From contig NZ_WOFH01000005.1 in assembly GCF_009733595.1 (NCBI RefSeq), positions 470,406-534,405 of the forward strand: a stretch of DNA of 64,000 bases, given 5' to 3'. Below the pieces are notes generated by a model. That model searched no databases. It was not told the origin of the DNA and saw only the letters and a program-made list of their open reading frames with translations. The position numbers and the translations under genes are program-made. The DNA is from Actinomadura litoris. GTDB taxonomy: Bacteria > Actinomycetota > Actinomycetes > Streptosporangiales > Streptosporangiaceae. Each line of letters begins with the position of its first letter. Position 1 is the first letter of the stretch. This document shows positions 63,078-64,000 of this stretch, piece by piece.

Positions 63078-64000
63078 ATGACGGGGCCGAACCTGGGGAC
63101 GGGAAGCGCCAACTCCTATCGTGCCCTGTTCGCCATTCCGGGCACCGCGCGCCTGTATTTCGGATATCTGCTCGCCCGGATGCCGGTCGGCGTCATCGGG
63201 CTCTCCCTCCTCCTGCTCGGCCAGGACACCGGCGGCACCGCGCGCTCCGGCCTGCTGGTCGGCGCGTTCTCCGCCGCTCTGATGATCGCGACCCCCCTGC
63301 TCGGCCGCGCCCTCGACACCTTTCCTCCCGGACGGGTGCTCTCCCTGGCCGCGACCGCCCAGTGCGCGGCGCTCGCCCTCCTGGCGATCTGCTGGTCGAC
63401 CTCCGAGCCGGAGACCGGCCTGCTCCTCACGGGCGCGCTCCTCGCGGGCGCGTCCCTGCCCCCGGCCGGGCCCGCACTGCGGGTCGCGCTGCCCGTCTTC
63501 GTCCCCGACGACCTGCTGACCACCGGTTTCACCGCCGAGGCCGTCATCCTGGAGACCGTCTACATCATCGGCCCGCTACTGGTCGGCGGGCTCGGCGCGG
63601 TCGCGGGCTGGCTGCCGCTCGCGGCGGCGGGCGGCTGCACCGCCGCCGGGGTCGCGGTGATGCTGTCCAGCGGACGCCTCGCCGGCGCCTGCGTCGACAC
63701 CCCGCCCGCCCGCGCCCTGTGGACGCTCGGCCCGCTCGCCGACGGCGGCGTCCGCCGGCTGCTGCTCGGCGCGTTCCTTTTCCTGCCCGCGCTCGCGGTG
63801 GTCGAAGTGGGCGTCGCCGCCGTCGCGGGAGAGCGCGACCGCCCCGAACTGCTCGGCGTCGTGATGGCGTTCTCCGCCGTCGCGAGCCTGGCGGGCGGCC
63901 TCCTGTTCGGCCTGCGCCGCTGGCCGGGGTCGCTGGCCTCCCATGTGGCGGTGCTCGCGGGCTGGTTCGCGGCGGCGTCCGTCCTCGGCGCCCTGGCCCC
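63078..64000 (+). CDS. MFS transporter, C-terminus cut by window edge
   Basis: First 307 residues of a major facilitator superfamily protein, starting MTGPNLGTGSANSYRALFAI with GGAGGTG before the ATG. About eight to nine membrane segments are visible (LYFGYLLARMPVGVIGLSLLLL, ARSGLLVGAFSAALMIATPLLGRALD, VLSLAATAQCAALALLAICW, GLLLTGALLAGASLPPAGPALRVAL, AVILETVYIIGPLLVGGLGAVAGWL). The short GRALD-type loop between helices 2 and 3 is MFS-like. Divergent from the candidate precursor, it is the likely exporter of the mature product (inference). Confidence 0.88.
   Translation, partial: MTGPNLGTGSANSYRALFAIPGTARLYFGYLLARMPVGVIGLSLLLLGQDTGGTARSGLLVGAFSAALMIATPLLGRALDTFPPGRVLSLAATAQCAALALLAICWSTSEPETGLLLTGALLAGASLPPAGPALRVALPVFVPDDLLTTGFTAEAVILETVYIIGPLLVGGLGAVAGWLPLAAAGGCTAAGVAVMLSSGRLAGACVDTPPARALWTLGPLADGGVRRLLLGAFLFLPALAVVEVGVAAVAGERDRPELLGVVMAFSAVASLAGGLLFGLRRWPGSLASHVAVLAGWFAAASVLGALA

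Overview
The window is chromosomal DNA from a high-GC, Gram-positive actinomycete, most likely a Thermomonosporaceae/Actinomadura-type organism. That placement is inference. It rests on the vdh - conserved hypothetical - bldC gene order at the left edge (known from Streptomyces), the XRE/DUF397 pairs, many TetR-family regulators, frequent GTG starts, GGAGG-type ribosome binding sites and strongly GC-biased third codon positions. No rRNA or tRNA gene was seen.

Layout. (1) 1-12.6 kb is ordinary chromosome: valine dehydrogenase (cut by the window edge), the bldC developmental regulator, TetR and LacI regulators, a lipoprotein cell-wall amidase, beta-carbonic anhydrase, a two-part methyltransferase, dihydroorotate dehydrogenase, a repeat-rich membrane protein and a YxFxxD-repeat lipoprotein. 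(2) 12.9-17.4 kb is a complete sugar-type ABC importer operon (binding lipoprotein, two permeases, ATPase). (3) 17.4-22.4 kb holds a methyltransferase, a SalK-like protein, an anti-sigma-type ATPase, a TetR and a pyruvate oxidase/dehydrogenase. (4) 22.5-26.3 kb is a homogentisate (tyrosine/phenylalanine catabolism) operon: MarR, homogentisate dioxygenase, an unassigned protein, fumarylacetoacetase. It ends in a 15-bp-stem bidirectional terminator shared with a secreted S33-fold protein whose catalytic triad looks lost. (5) About 28.6-35.7 kb is an accessory region with locally lower GC: XRE regulator, three DUF397 proteins (two with a duplicated motif), two decayed CRISPR arrays with homologous leaders flanking a CapA-type lipoprotein, a secreted guanyl-specific RNase and an unrecognised secreted protein. 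No cas genes are in the window. (6) 35.7-43 kb is mostly exported or envelope proteins: DUF4232 lipoprotein, two divergent serine hydrolases, an NmrA-like oxidoreductase, a lipoprotein, an ATP-binding regulator and an LCP protein with a tiny coupled upstream ORF. (7) 43-53.6 kb is mixed: GlxA-type regulator and its DJ-1 partner, an internally duplicated unknown next to an arginase-fold protein, a CocE hydrolase, peptide deformylase, a cutinase/PETase-like polyester hydrolase lipoprotein, DUF488, a tyrosine phosphatase and a CGNR protein. (8) 53.8-60.2 kb is regulatory: a large LuxR (LAL) regulator, a LuxR pseudo-response regulator, a Ser/Thr kinase, and a TetR/DUF4267 pair with clear palindromic operators. 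(9) 60.2-64 kb is a compact RiPP-type locus: DUF5825, a cobalamin-binding radical SAM RiPP C-methyltransferase, a very small ORF (18 codons, or 28 from an upstream GTG) that is the best precursor candidate, and a divergent MFS exporter cut by the window edge.

The strongest candidate for something undescribed is region 9: an extremely short, Cys-free, Lys/Arg/Gln-rich peptide gene with an excellent ribosome binding site immediately upstream of a RiPP radical SAM methyltransferase. Other items worth attention are the paired decayed CRISPR arrays, one of whose decayed repeats contains the stop codon of capA; the PETase-fold lipoprotein; the orphan protein inside the homogentisate operon; and the triad-less secreted hydrolase.
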